A stretch of 64,000 nt of DNA from Zhenpiania hominis (GTDB lineage: Bacteria > Bacillota > Clostridia > Peptostreptococcales > Anaerovoracaceae): NCBI RefSeq assembly GCF_014333425.1, contig NZ_JACRYT010000004.1:104228-168227 (forward strand). Reading direction: 5' to 3'. The notes under the pieces were generated by a model that was not told where the DNA came from, did not search any database, and saw nothing but the letters and a program-made list of their open reading frames with translations. Each line of letters begins with the position of its first letter. Positions within the stretch are counted from its first letter, which is position 1. Of this stretch, positions 50,539 through 59,117 are shown piece by piece. The position numbers were made by a program, and so were the translations under genes.

Positions 50539-51879
50539 ATGGCATTTGAAGGATTATCAGAAAAGCTTCAGGGCGTCTTTAAAAACCTGAAAGGCAAAGG
50601 CTCTCTGAGTGAAAAAGATATCAATGACGCCATGCGCGAGGTCAAACTCGCGCTGCTGGAAGCGGATGTAAACTTTAAAGTGGTGAAAGAATTTGTCCAG
50701 TCCGTGAAAGAAAAAGCCCTGGGCGAAGAAGTCATGAAAAGTCTGACTCCGGCCCAGCAGGTGATCAAAATTGTAGACCGGGAGCTGACCGAACTGATGG
50801 GCGGCGCGGGCAGTAAACTGACTTATTCGCCCCGCGGATTTACGGTACTGCTTATGGTGGGACTGCAGGGTACCGGTAAGACGACCACCTGCGGAAAGCT
50901 GGCGGCCTACCTTAAGAAAAACGGCAAAAAACCGATGCTGTGCGCCTGCGACATTTATCGGCCGGCAGCCATCGATCAGCTGGAAGTCGTAGGAAAGGCC
51001 GTGGATACGCCGGTCTTCACTATGAGGGACTGCAAAGAACCGGAAAAGATCGCCCTTGCGGCTATGAACGAAGCGGAGCGGAAAGGCTATAACGTACTCA
51101 TTGTCGATACGGCAGGCCGTCTGCAGATTGACGAGGCTCTGATGGACGAGCTTGTCACCATCAAACAGGCAGTCAAGCCACATGAAATTCTGCTGGTAGT
51201 CGATGCCCTTACCGGACAGGACGCGGTCAACGCGGCGGAAGGCTTTAATGAAAAGCTGGGAATCGACGGTATCATTATGACAAAGATGGACGGCGACTCC
51301 AGAGGCGGCGCCGCGCTTTCGGCGAAAAAAGTAACCGGAAAGCCGATTAAGTTCATCGGTGTCGGCGAAAAATTCGACGCTCTCGAACCCTTCCATCCGG
51401 AGCGGATGGCAAGCCGGATTCTGGGGATGGGAGATATGCTGTCTCTCATCGAACAGGCGGAGCAGAACTACGATGATGAACAGGCAGCGGCCCTGGAAAA
51501 GAAAATCCGCAAGAACCAGTTTACTCTGGAGGATTTTCTGGAGCAGATGGGCCAGATTAAAAAAATGGGCGGCATTACCAAGCTGATGGGAATGATCCCG
51601 GGGATGAATTCCAGCGCCATGAAAAATGTGGATGTAGAGAAAAGTGAGCGCGAATTTGTGCAAATGGAGGCGATCATTCAATCCATGACGAGAGAGGAAC
51701 GGGAGAATCCTTCCATTCTCAACGCCAGCAGAAGACGTCGCATTTCCGCGGGAAGCGGACAGCCGGTCAGCAAGATCAACTCGTTGGTAAAGCGGTACGG
51801 AGAAGCGAAAAAAATGATGAAACAATTCTCCGGAAAAGGCGGAGCGGGCAGAATGAACCGCATGTTCCGAGGTTTTTAA
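50539..51879 (+). CDS. ffh: Signal recognition particle protein Ffh
   Basis: A 446-residue SRP54. The N domain (about 1-90) precedes the G domain with G1 GLQGTGKTTTCGKLA, the DTAGRLQ switch, TKMDGDSRGG and GVGEKFDALEPF. The methionine-rich M domain (about 300-446) ends GAGRMNRMFRGF. It targets nascent membrane proteins to FtsY and the translocon. ATG 50539 is chosen because AAGGAGG lies 6 bases upstream; ATG 50533 abuts the ribosome binding site. No 4.5S RNA gene was recognised here. Confidence 0.97.
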   Translation: MAFEGLSEKLQGVFKNLKGKGSLSEKDINDAMREVKLALLEADVNFKVVKEFVQSVKEKALGEEVMKSLTPAQQVIKIVDRELTELMGGAGSKLTYSPRGFTVLLMVGLQGTGKTTTCGKLAAYLKKNGKKPMLCACDIYRPAAIDQLEVVGKAVDTPVFTMRDCKEPEKIALAAMNEAERKGYNVLIVDTAGRLQIDEALMDELVTIKQAVKPHEILLVVDALTGQDAVNAAEGFNEKLGIDGIIMTKMDGDSRGGAALSAKKVTGKPIKFIGVGEKFDALEPFHPERMASRILGMGDMLSLIEQAEQNYDDEQAAALEKKIRKNQFTLEDFLEQMGQIKKMGGITKLMGMIPGMNSSAMKNVDVEKSEREFVQMEAIIQSMTREERENPSILNASRRRRISAGSGQPVSKINSLVKRYGEAKKMMKQFSGKGGAGRMNRMFRGF

Positions 51880-51940
51880 TTCAGGGAAAACTTGAGTTTA
51901 AAATAGAAAAAATGGAAGAGTGTTTAGGAGGAAGAAAAAA

Positions 51941-52180
51941 ATGGTAAAAATCAGATTAAAGAGAATGGGTGCGCACAAAAAACCGTTTTACAGAGTGGTA
52001 GTAGCGGATTCCCGCGCGCCGAGAGACGGAAAATTCATCGAGGAGATTGGTTACTACAACCCTCTGACAGACCCGGCTGACATCCGGATTAATGAAGAAA
52101 AAGCGAAAAAATGGCTGGGGACAGGCGCGCAGCCGACCGATACGGTCAGAGGTCTTTTCAAGAAAACAGGCATCCTGTAA
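51941..52180 (+). CDS. rpsP: 30S ribosomal protein S16
   Basis: A 79-residue S16: [20 protein letters not shown] at the start is definitive, followed by [13 protein letters not shown] and [17 protein letters not shown] lies 9 bases before ATG 51941. It starts the rpsP-khpA-rimM-trmD block after ffh. Confidence 0.98.
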   Translation: MVKIRLKRMGAHKKPFYRVVVADSRAPRDGKFIEEIGYYNPLTDPADIRINEEKAKKWLGTGAQPTDTVRGLFKKTGIL

Positions 52181-52197
52181 GAAAGCGGTGAGTTCTT

Positions 52198-52431
52198 ATG
52201 ACAGAATTGGTTCGCGCGATTGCCAGGTCGCTGGTTGACAATCCGGACGCCGTTGAAGTTACGGAATCCGCTGGCAAGCAGCAGACAACGGTAATACAGC
52301 TGAAAGTCGCTCCGGAAGACATGGGAAAGGTCATCGGTAAACAGGGGCGGATTGCCAAAGCCCTCCGCACTGTCGTAAAAGCGGCAGCTACGAAGGCCGG
52401 CCAGAAAGTTGTAGTAGAAATTGTTCAATAG
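52198..52431 (+). CDS. khpA: KhpA, KH-domain RNA-binding protein
   Basis: A 77-residue single KH-domain protein (YlqC/KhpA). The GxxG loop is GKQGRIAKALRT, preceded by VAPEDMGKVI. It binds RNA, usually with KhpB, and affects cell division and translation in Firmicutes. It lies 17 bases after rpsP; a strong hairpin follows. Confidence 0.95.
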   Translation: MTELVRAIARSLVDNPDAVEVTESAGKQQTTVIQLKVAPEDMGKVIGKQGRIAKALRTVVKAAATKAGQKVVVEIVQ

Positions 52432-52448
52432 TTAGAAAAGAAATGTAA

Positions 52449-52486
52449 AGGCACATGTTTCCCGCAAGGCGCGGGAGTATGTGCCT
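52449..52486 (+). other. Two-part hairpin between khpA and rimM
   Basis: AGGCACAT (52449-52456) pairs with ATGTGCCT (52479-52486), and an inner CCCGC (52461-52465)/GCGGG (52471-52475) stem sits inside. There is no T run after it, so it is more a processing or attenuation element than a terminator. It splits the ribosomal block into two expression units. Confidence 0.65.
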
Positions 52487-52509
52487 CTGCTGTATATAGA
52501 CGGGGAAAC

Positions 52510-53007
52510 ATGGAAAAAATTTTAATTGGAAAAATTGTAAACGCGGTAGGCCTCAAGGGGGAAGTGAAGGTTTACTGCTACACAGATCGAAAAGAACGGT
52601 TTGAAGAACTGGAGCGTATCTGGGTCGAGGAGGAACCGCGGGAGATCCAGAACGTTCGCTACCACGGAAACGTGGCAATTCTGAAGCTGCGCGGGATTGA
52701 AGACCGAAATGCTTCAGAAGCGCAGAAAAATAAAGGCGTATATATCGAAGAAACGGATCTGGCGGAGCTTCCGGAAGGTACCTATTACATCCGGGATTTG
52801 ATCGGCATGAAAATACTCGATGAAAAAGGACAGCCTCTGGGAACTCTGAATAATGTACTTCAGAACAGCGCTCAGGACCTTTATGAAATCCGGCTGGAAG
52901 AAGGCAGAAAGATTCTGCTGCCGGTTGTCAGAGAGTTTGTGCTGGATGTAGACCCGGAACAGAAGACGATCCGGGTAAGGCTGCCGGAAGGTCTTCTGGA
53001 ACTGTGA
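52510..53007 (+). CDS. rimM: 16S rRNA processing protein RimM
   Basis: A 165-residue RimM with the GKIVNAVGLKGEVKVYCYTD opening, the YYIRDLIGMKI barrel start and a C-terminal PRC-barrel (LLPVVREFVLDVD). It assists maturation of the 30S head with S19. It overlaps trmD's possible upstream frame; GGGGAAAC precedes ATG 52510. Confidence 0.96.
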   Translation: MEKILIGKIVNAVGLKGEVKVYCYTDRKERFEELERIWVEEEPREIQNVRYHGNVAILKLRGIEDRNASEAQKNKGVYIEETDLAELPEGTYYIRDLIGMKILDEKGQPLGTLNNVLQNSAQDLYEIRLEEGRKILLPVVREFVLDVDPEQKTIRVRLPEGLLEL

Positions 53008-53015
53008 GGGCAATT

Positions 53016-53756
53016 ATGAACATTGATATTCTGACCCTGTTTCCGGAGATGTTTACGGCAGTGACGAGCAGTATACTGGGAAAAGCAGGCGAAAAAGGAA
53101 TTCTGGATATTCGTCTTACTAATATTCGGGATTACAGTATGGACAAACATAAAAAGGCAGACGATTATCCATTTGGAGGCGGCGCCGGCATGGTACTGCT
53201 GGCCGATCCGGTGTTCCGGGCTATGGAAGCTGTGAAGGCAGAGGGGAAACGAAGCCTTTATATGTCGCCGCGCGGCAGAATCCTGGACCAGGAACTGATT
53301 CAGCAGCTGGCGCAGGAAAAGGAATTGGTGATTCTCTGCGGACATTACGAAGGTGTGGATCAGCGTATTTTGGATTACTGGAATATGGAGGAGGTTTCCA
53401 TCGGTGATTATGTGCTGACCGGAGGGGAACTTCCCGCCATGGTACTGATTGATTCGGTAGCCAGAATGATTCCGGATGTTCTCAGCAGCAGCCACGCCGC
53501 TCTGGATGAGTCTGTTTATTCCGGGCTTTTAGAGTATCCGCAGTATACAAAGCCCAGAAACTACAGAGATATGGAAGTTCCCGAGGTTTTGGTGAGCGGC
53601 AACCATAAGAACATCCATCTGTGGAAGCTGGAACAGTCTCTTCGGCTGACAAAACAGCGGAGACCGGACTTGTTCCGGAAGTTTTTATCAAAAGGGGAAA
53701 GCCTGACCAAAGAAGAAAAGAAATTATTGGAGAAAATATTGGAAATAGACCGATGA
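53016..53756 (+). CDS. trmD: tRNA (guanine-37-N1)-methyltransferase TrmD
   Basis: A 246-residue SPOUT methyltransferase with the deep knot: DILTLFPEMF opening, DDYPFGGGAGM, LCGHYEGVDQRIL and IGDYVLTGGELPAMV. It makes m1G37 in tRNA, which prevents frameshifting. ATG 53016 follows TGAGGG by 5 bases; GTG 53004 in the same frame overlaps rimM. The rplS gene that usually follows trmD is absent. Confidence 0.97.
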   Translation: MNIDILTLFPEMFTAVTSSILGKAGEKGILDIRLTNIRDYSMDKHKKADDYPFGGGAGMVLLADPVFRAMEAVKAEGKRSLYMSPRGRILDQELIQQLAQEKELVILCGHYEGVDQRILDYWNMEEVSIGDYVLTGGELPAMVLIDSVARMIPDVLSSSHAALDESVYSGLLEYPQYTKPRNYRDMEVPEVLVSGNHKNIHLWKLEQSLRLTKQRRPDLFRKFLSKGESLTKEEKKLLEKILEIDR

Positions 53757-53808
53757 TACGTTGAAAGAATCAGGCATTTAGTGTAAAATGTACTAGTGGA
53801 GAGAGATT

Positions 53809-54807
53809 ATGGCGAAAAAAAACAGAAAACCCATATATATATTCGTTCTGGCACTGATCGTACTATATATTGCGATTTACGTGATTCCAAAAGCCACCGG
53901 ACTCTTCGACACAACGGAGGTTGTAGAAGCGGGAACGCTTCAGGTTACAGAGGAAACAACTTGTTATTTTGTCCGGAATGAGACCGTGTATGAAGCAGGG
54001 GAAGCGGGAACTCTGGACTACAAAGTTGAAGAAGGTGTTCACATCCGTAAAGGCACGAGGGTTTTAAAGCTTACAGAAAGCGGTGACGAGAATGCTTCCC
54101 AAAAGGACGCGGAGGAAAGATCGGAATATAAGGATGTGATTAAACGACTGGGAGATCATGTGGTAAGAACCGTAAGCTGCGAAGCGCAGTCCAGCGGAGT
54201 CCTCAGTTACTATGCAGACGGATATGAGAACTTTTTTTCACCGGACACAATGGATCAGCTCCGTTACAAGAACGTCAAAGATTTGCAGATAGAGGCCAGC
54301 TCCTTAAAACGAGAGAACGCGATGCAGACTGAGCCGCTTTTTAAAATCTGCGACAACGAAAACTGGTACCTGCTGTGCTGGGTAGAAGCAGCAAGCATTG
54401 CCAGATACGAAGTGGGAAATGATGTAACTGTGCAGCTGCCGGACGGAGATGTGACGGCGACCATTCATGACATTACCGAAGATGGCGAACAGTGGAAGAT
54501 TACTTTGCGATCCAATCAGTACTACGAATCCTTTGCCAAGAGCCGTATTGCGGAAGCGAGGCTGGTTTCCCAGGAGTATGACGGGCTGATTGTAGATAAC
54601 GGAGCGATTACTACAAGGAATGGAGAAACCGGAGTCATGGTACGGCAGACCAGCGGCGATTTTGCTTTTACCAGAATCAAGGTGATTGCAAGCGATGGGG
54701 AATATTCCGTGCTGGAGGACGGTACCTTTATAGATGAAGACGGGAATACAGTCGATACGGTCAATGTGTACGATGAAATTTTAAAAAGGCCAGGAAAGGG
54801 GTCCTGA
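53809..54807 (+). CDS. HlyD-like single-pass membrane protein of the division cluster
   Basis: A 332-residue protein with one N-terminal helix (about residues 8-28, IYIFVLALIVLYIAIYVIP) and a large extracytoplasmic part. The EAGEAGTLDYKVEEGVHIRKG segment resembles the lipoyl/barrel-sandwich fold of HlyD adaptors. It lacks a partner transporter. It sits before yggS-sepF-divIVA, as similar proteins do in several clostridia, which suggests an envelope or division role rather than secretion. Function is not established. GGAGAGAG precedes ATG 53809. Confidence 0.72.
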   Translation: MAKKNRKPIYIFVLALIVLYIAIYVIPKATGLFDTTEVVEAGTLQVTEETTCYFVRNETVYEAGEAGTLDYKVEEGVHIRKGTRVLKLTESGDENASQKDAEERSEYKDVIKRLGDHVVRTVSCEAQSSGVLSYYADGYENFFSPDTMDQLRYKNVKDLQIEASSLKRENAMQTEPLFKICDNENWYLLCWVEAASIARYEVGNDVTVQLPDGDVTATIHDITEDGEQWKITLRSNQYYESFAKSRIAEARLVSQEYDGLIVDNGAITTRNGETGVMVRQTSGDFAFTRIKVIASDGEYSVLEDGTFIDEDGNTVDTVNVYDEILKRPGKGS

Positions 54808-54822
54808 TGAGGTGATTAAAAA

Positions 54823-55527
54823 ATGAGCACGATTAAAGAAAATATTGAAAAAGTCAATGAGAGAAAAGAAGCGGCCGCAAAGCAGTGCGGCAGGAATGGA
54901 GACGATATTCTTCTGGTCGGTGTAACTAAGACCAGGAGTGCTGATGAAATCAACGAAGGAATTGACGCCGGACTGACCGATATCGGTGAAAACAAAGTTC
55001 AGGAGATCATGGACAAATACGATTTTGTGAAGCCGGTCAGATGGCACATGATTGGACATTTACAGACAAACAAGGTAAAATATATCATCGATAAGGTGTC
55101 CATGATTCATTCCGTGGATTCTTATAAGCTTGCGGAAGAGATTAATAAACGGGCGGGACAGCATGGAATTACGATGGATATCCTGATCCAGGTCAATTCC
55201 GCCCAGGAAGAAAGCAAATTCGGCATTTCCACGGATGAAACAGAAGAACTGATCCGCAGAATCCTGGAAAACTGCCCGAATATCAAAATCCGGGGACTGA
55301 TGTGTATCGCGCCTTTTGCGGAAGATCCCAATGACATACGCGTCTATTTCGCGGAAGTGAAAAAGCTTTACGATCAATACAGTCAGATTGAGCATGAACG
55401 GTTGGATTTTCAATATCTTTCCATGGGCATGTCCCATGATTTTGAAGTGGCGATTCTGGAGGGCTCCAATCTGATTCGCGTGGGAACGGCAATTTTTGGG
55501 GAAAGAGATTACAGCAAACAAAAATAA
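54823..55527 (+). CDS. YggS/PROSC-family pyridoxal-phosphate homeostasis protein
   Basis: A 234-residue PLP-binding barrel protein: LLVGVTKTRSADEINE has the PLP lysine, followed by IGENKVQEI, WHMIGHLQTNKVKY, QVNSAQEESKFGI and FQYLSMGMSHDFEVAI with GTAIFG near the end. The family (YlmE in Bacillus) buffers PLP levels. It sits between the HlyD-like gene and sepF, the usual ylmE position. A GAGG precedes ATG 54823. Confidence 0.95.
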   Translation: MSTIKENIEKVNERKEAAAKQCGRNGDDILLVGVTKTRSADEINEGIDAGLTDIGENKVQEIMDKYDFVKPVRWHMIGHLQTNKVKYIIDKVSMIHSVDSYKLAEEINKRAGQHGITMDILIQVNSAQEESKFGISTDETEELIRRILENCPNIKIRGLMCIAPFAEDPNDIRVYFAEVKKLYDQYSQIEHERLDFQYLSMGMSHDFEVAILEGSNLIRVGTAIFGERDYSKQK

Positions 55528-55539
55528 CGGGAGGTTGTT

Positions 55540-56040
55540 ATGGGTATTTTAGGAAAATTTAAAGATTTAGTAGGAATTGACGATTACGAAGAAGAGGAAG
55601 AATACGAAGAAATTCAGCCGGCGACAAAGTCAGCGGAACGGCGGTACTCAGAAACGAGGACGTCCTTTCAGGCGTCTCGCCCGGAATCGCATAATGATGG
55701 AAAGGTAATTCCGATGCAGAACCGCACGGTCAGCGCCATCACCAGCGCGTTCAAACTCGTGGTAATTGAGCCTTCCGGATTTGAAGAATGTCCAAAGCTA
55801 GTGGATAGCCTGAAAAGCAAAAAGCCGATTATCATTAATTTGGAGCGTATTGAGTCGGATACGGCGAGAAAGATCTTTGATTTCCTGAGCGGAGCTACTT
55901 ACGCGCTGAACGGAAACGTACAAAAAGTAGCGAACAATATCTTCGTTTTCGCGCCGGAAAATGTGGATATTACCGCGGGTGTCAACCACAAAGGGTTCTC
56001 CTTTGAAAATGAGAAAAAGAACAGTAACCCTTGGAAGTAA
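55540..56040 (+). CDS. sepF: Cell division protein SepF
   Basis: A 166-residue SepF. An N-terminal amphipathic membrane-binding helix (MGILGKFKDLVGI) leads to an acidic linker and the C-terminal domain with VIEPSGFEECPKLVDSL, ERIESDTARKIFDFLSGATYAL and FVFAPENVDI. SepF bundles and anchors FtsZ filaments. GGGAGG precedes ATG 55540; divIVA follows 12 bases later without the usual ylmG and ylmH. Confidence 0.95.
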   Translation: MGILGKFKDLVGIDDYEEEEEYEEIQPATKSAERRYSETRTSFQASRPESHNDGKVIPMQNRTVSAITSAFKLVVIEPSGFEECPKLVDSLKSKKPIIINLERIESDTARKIFDFLSGATYALNGNVQKVANNIFVFAPENVDITAGVNHKGFSFENEKKNSNPWK

Positions 56041-56052
56041 CGGAGGTATGAT

Positions 56053-56670
56053 ATGATTTCCCCTTTAGAAATACAGGAAAAAGAGTTTTCGAGAAGCCTG
56101 AAAGGGTTTAAGGAAGATGAAGTCAATGAGTTCTTGGATCGAATTACACTGGATCTGGAGCGGATTCTGGAGGAAAATCGCCAGTTGAGAGCTGAAAAAG
56201 AGCAGCTGACCGAGGAATTAAAAAAGTATAAAAGTTCGGAAAGCGCTGTCCTGGATACATTGGAAACCGCTAAGGCTCTAATGGGGGACATTTCTGCCAG
56301 CGCCGAAAAAAGGGCCCAGATTCTGCTGAAAAACGCGGAGATGGAAGCTCAGAATATGCAGAGAGAGGCAAAAGAGGCTATTGAGCGTATGAATGAAGAA
56401 AGCGCCGCGTTGCGCGGCCGTGTAAAAAGCTTTCGCGCAAAATATAGGCAACTTTTGGAGATGGAACTTCAGCATTTCGATTCCATGACAGAGGAACTGT
56501 TCCCGGAACTGAAAAGCAGTCCGCAGGCCGCGGCGCCTAAATCCGCTGAAAAACCACGCAGTGGATTGAAAATGAAGGATCTGGAGGAATTACCAGAAGC
56601 GGGAACAAAGAAAACAGGCGCCAATGGGGCAGAAAGCCGAATGAAAACTATGGTTCACAGAAAAGCTTAA
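56053..56670 (+). CDS. divIVA: DivIVA-family cell-division/polarity protein
   Basis: A 205-residue coiled-coil protein. The N-terminal DivIVA domain (ISPLEIQEKEFSRSLKGF, then VNEFLDRITLDLERIL) binds curved membrane. Coiled coils run from about 35 to 145, and the tail is basic and rich in Lys/Pro. It marks poles and septa. CGGAGG precedes ATG 56053. Confidence 0.93.
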   Translation: MISPLEIQEKEFSRSLKGFKEDEVNEFLDRITLDLERILEENRQLRAEKEQLTEELKKYKSSESAVLDTLETAKALMGDISASAEKRAQILLKNAEMEAQNMQREAKEAIERMNEESAALRGRVKSFRAKYRQLLEMELQHFDSMTEELFPELKSSPQAAAPKSAEKPRSGLKMKDLEELPEAGTKKTGANGAESRMKTMVHRKA

Positions 56671-56687
56671 AAAAATAAGAGTGGAGG

Positions 56688-56711
56688 CGGGGCAGAAATG
56701 CCCCGTAATTT
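56688..56711 (+). other. Compact GAAA-loop hairpin between the lspA ribosome binding site and start codon
   Basis: CGGGGCA (56688-56694), GAAA loop, TGCCCCG (56699-56705), then TAATTTTT. The only Shine-Dalgarno match for lspA, TGGAGG (56682-56687), abuts its 5' side; the ATG is at 56716. It has the form of an intrinsic terminator, or a structured spacer that brings the ribosome binding site to 10 bases from the ATG. Confidence 0.65.
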
Positions 56712-56715
56712 TTAG

Positions 56716-57195
56716 ATGCGATACTATATAATAATTGCCGTAATCGTGGTTTTGGATCAGATTGTAAAAAAGGGAGTGACCATTAATATGGAACTGAATG
56801 AGTCCATTCCGGTTATTTCTGATTTTTTTCACATCACGTATATTCACAATACCGGGGCCGCCTTCAGTCTGATGGAAGGTTTAAGGGTCCTGTTAATTGT
56901 TCTTCCCCTTATTGTGATTTTCGCGGCACTGATTTATATCTTTAAAAAGAGAAAAGAAGCGCATCCGCTGCTTCTTCTATCTTTGGCCTTTGTGGCGGGA
57001 GGGGGCCTTGGAAATGTTGTAGATCGGGCGGTTCTCGGATATGTGGTGGACTATTTTGATTTTCGGGTATTTCCGATTTTTAACATTGCGGATATTTTTG
57101 TATGTGTAGGCTGCGGCTTGCTGGTGATTTATATGCTCTTTATAGATGGAAAAGGTTTAAAAGAGGAGAAAAATGGAGAAAACGGAAGTATATAA
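56716..57195 (+). CDS. lspA: Lipoprotein signal peptidase LspA
   Basis: A 159-residue four-helix membrane aspartic protease. It has the conserved first helix Asp (VVLDQIVKKGVT), YIHNTGAAFSL, and the catalytic NVVDRAVLGYVVDYFDF with two Asp residues, then a final helix. It cleaves signal peptides of prolipoproteins such as the binding protein at 42362. The start must be ATG 56716 to keep helix 1; it has no closely spaced ribosome binding site. It overlaps rluD by 23 bases. Confidence 0.95.
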   Translation: MRYYIIIAVIVVLDQIVKKGVTINMELNESIPVISDFFHITYIHNTGAAFSLMEGLRVLLIVLPLIVIFAALIYIFKKRKEAHPLLLLSLAFVAGGGLGNVVDRAVLGYVVDYFDFRVFPIFNIADIFVCVGCGLLVIYMLFIDGKGLKEEKNGENGSI

Positions 57196-58102
57196 GGTGA
57201 AAGCGGAACAGCAGGGAAGCCGACTGGATCAGGTGCTTTCTCAGGCATTTCCGGAAATCTCCAGAAGCTTTCTGCAGAAGCGAATCCGTGAGGGAGGCGT
57301 TTTGGTGGACGGCGATGTTTGTGACAGTAAAAAGTATAAAGTCGAAGAAGGGCAGGAAATTACGCTGGCGATACCTGAGCCGGAGGAATTGGAAGTCGCG
57401 GCGGAACCGATTCCGCTGGATCTTGTCTATGAAGATGGAGATATGCTGGTGGTAAATAAACCGAGGGGGATGGTTGTCCACCCGGCGGCGGGCAATGACA
57501 GGGGCACGCTGGTAAACGCGGTTTTATACCACTGCGGGGGCAGTCTGTCCTCCATCAATGGTGTGATTCGGCCAGGTATTGTCCACCGAATTGATAAAGA
57601 TACCAGCGGTCTGTTAATGATCGCCAAGAACGACCGAGCGCACAATTTTCTGGCGGAGCAGTTGGCAGAGCATCGTATTACCAGAGTCTATGAGGCCATT
57701 GTATATAACAACTTTCCGGATGAGGAAGGTACTGTAGACGCGCCTATTGGCAGAGATCCGAAGAACCGGCTGAAGCAGGCGGTAACAGAGAAAAATTCCA
57801 AAAGAGCGGTTACCCATTATCGGGTTTTGGAGCGCTTTGGAACCTTTACGCGGATTGAAGCGCGGCTGGAGACGGGGCGTACCCATCAGATTCGGGTCCA
57901 CATGGCCTATATCCACCATCCCCTTTTGGGAGATCCCGTCTATGGACCTTCCAAAAATCCCTTTGGCCTGAAAGGGCAGATGCTCCATGCCAGGGTGCTG
58001 GGATTTCGCCATCCTGCTACAGGGGAATATATGGAATTTGAGGCAGAGCCTCCGGAAGATTTTCAGAAGGTTTTAGAAAGGTTGAGAAACAAACGGTTAT
58101 GA
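57173..58102 (+). CDS. rluD: RluD-family pseudouridine synthase
   Basis: A 309-residue enzyme: an N-terminal S4 domain (SRLDQVLSQAFPEISRSFLQKRI) followed by the catalytic domain with VHRIDKDTSGLLMIAK (nucleophilic Asp), NRLKQAVT and LETGRTHQIRVHM. It makes pseudouridines in 23S rRNA helix 69 (RluD-like) or similar. It starts inside the end of lspA, with GAGGAGA as ribosome binding site, and overlaps the next gene by 4 bases. Confidence 0.94.
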   Translation: MEKTEVYKVKAEQQGSRLDQVLSQAFPEISRSFLQKRIREGGVLVDGDVCDSKKYKVEEGQEITLAIPEPEELEVAAEPIPLDLVYEDGDMLVVNKPRGMVVHPAAGNDRGTLVNAVLYHCGGSLSSINGVIRPGIVHRIDKDTSGLLMIAKNDRAHNFLAEQLAEHRITRVYEAIVYNNFPDEEGTVDAPIGRDPKNRLKQAVTEKNSKRAVTHYRVLERFGTFTRIEARLETGRTHQIRVHMAYIHHPLLGDPVYGPSKNPFGLKGQMLHARVLGFRHPATGEYMEFEAEPPEDFQKVLERLRNKRL

Positions 58103-58740
58103 AAAAAAGAAGCTTTAAGCCGGGAACGATGCTGAATCCCGTACCGGTCGTGATGGTTTCCTGTGGAGATGTAAATCACGGAAATATTATTACGGTCGCG
58201 TGGACAGGAATTGTTAATTCGGATCCACCAATGACCTATGTATCAATCCGCAAAGAACGATATTCCCATGAAATCATAAAAAACGCGGGAGATTTCGTTA
58301 TTAATCTGACAACAGAGGAGCTGACCTTTGCCACCGATTACTGCGGCGTAAAATCAGGACGGGATACCGACAAATTTAAAGAGCAGAAGCTGACGCCGCT
58401 GCCTGCGGAAAAGGTGAAAGCGCCTCTGATCGCGCAGTCGCCTGTTAATCTGGAGTGCAAAGTAAAAGAAATCCATGAATACGGAAGCCATGATATGTTC
58501 ATAGCGGAAATCGTTAATGTGCAGGCGGCGGAGGAATGGATCGATGAGACGGGAAGAATACGACTGGATAAAGCTGGACTGATCTGCTATAATCATGGAG
58601 AATACTTTGGGCTGAGAAGGCAGCCTCTCGGCAGGTTCGGATTTTCAGTCATGAAGCCAAAGACGAAAAAAAGGCTGGCCGCAGAGCAGAGGCGAAATAC
58701 TTTCCGCAAAAAGAAGCAGAGCCGCGGGCGGCGGCTCTGA
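58099..58740 (+). CDS. Flavin reductase-like (flavoredoxin) protein
   Basis: A 213-residue FMN-binding split-barrel protein: NPVPVVMVSCGDVNHGNIIT, a TVAWTGIVNSDPPMTYVSI core and FVINLTTEEL are typical of flavoredoxin/flavin reductase families. The C-terminus has an Arg/Lys-rich extension after residue 185 (KTKKRLAAEQRR). It probably passes electrons between flavins or reduces a small substrate. It overlaps rluD by 4 bases and has no specific context. Confidence 0.85.
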   Translation: MKKRSFKPGTMLNPVPVVMVSCGDVNHGNIITVAWTGIVNSDPPMTYVSIRKERYSHEIIKNAGDFVINLTTEELTFATDYCGVKSGRDTDKFKEQKLTPLPAEKVKAPLIAQSPVNLECKVKEIHEYGSHDMFIAEIVNVQAAEEWIDETGRIRLDKAGLICYNHGEYFGLRRQPLGRFGFSVMKPKTKKRLAAEQRRNTFRKKKQSRGRRL

Positions 58741-58750
58741 CGCTGTGTTA

Positions 58751-58975
58751 TCAGGCTTTTTTTGCAGGGGGATCCGAAGCTTTTTCCGGATATTTGATCG
58801 ATTGCAGGCAGTCTTCACAGATATAGCCGCCTTTAAAGGCAAAACTGTGATATAGTTGGCCGCAGAGGGAGCAGGAATGTTGCGTCGGATCTGTGCTGTT
58901 CCCTCTGTGTTCCATTATTCCGGGTTCCATTGGTTGCATTTGTTCTTTTCGTTCTGTTGCAAGATTTTTTTCCAT
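58751..58975 (-). CDS. Small zinc-ribbon protein, unknown function
   Basis: A 74-residue protein with a C-terminal CSLCGQLYHSF and YICEDCLQSI pair (CxxC...CxxC) that would bind one zinc ion, and a polar disordered N-terminus. GGAGG lies 9 bases before ATG 58975, which supports translation. It is not clearly in a known family; it may interact with RNA polymerase or RNA. It converges with the flavin reductase gene with only 10 bases between. Confidence 0.7.
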   Translation of the reverse strand: MEKNLATERKEQMQPMEPGIMEHRGNSTDPTQHSCSLCGQLYHSFAFKGGYICEDCLQSIKYPEKASDPPAKKA

Positions 58976-59117
58976 CTCGTAATTCCTCCTTTAGAAAAAA
59001 ATGGGATCTAGCAGTGTAGTATTACTAGAATATACCAATTTTTTACATAAATCAATAAAAAATTGAAAAAATTAACAAAAAGAACATATAATGTAATGTG
59101 ATTGCCTTTTTTTGTAA

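Noticed and set aside
50557-51825. 422-codon open frame antisense to ffh
   Set aside because: It mirrors ffh codons, has no ribosome binding site and no domain.
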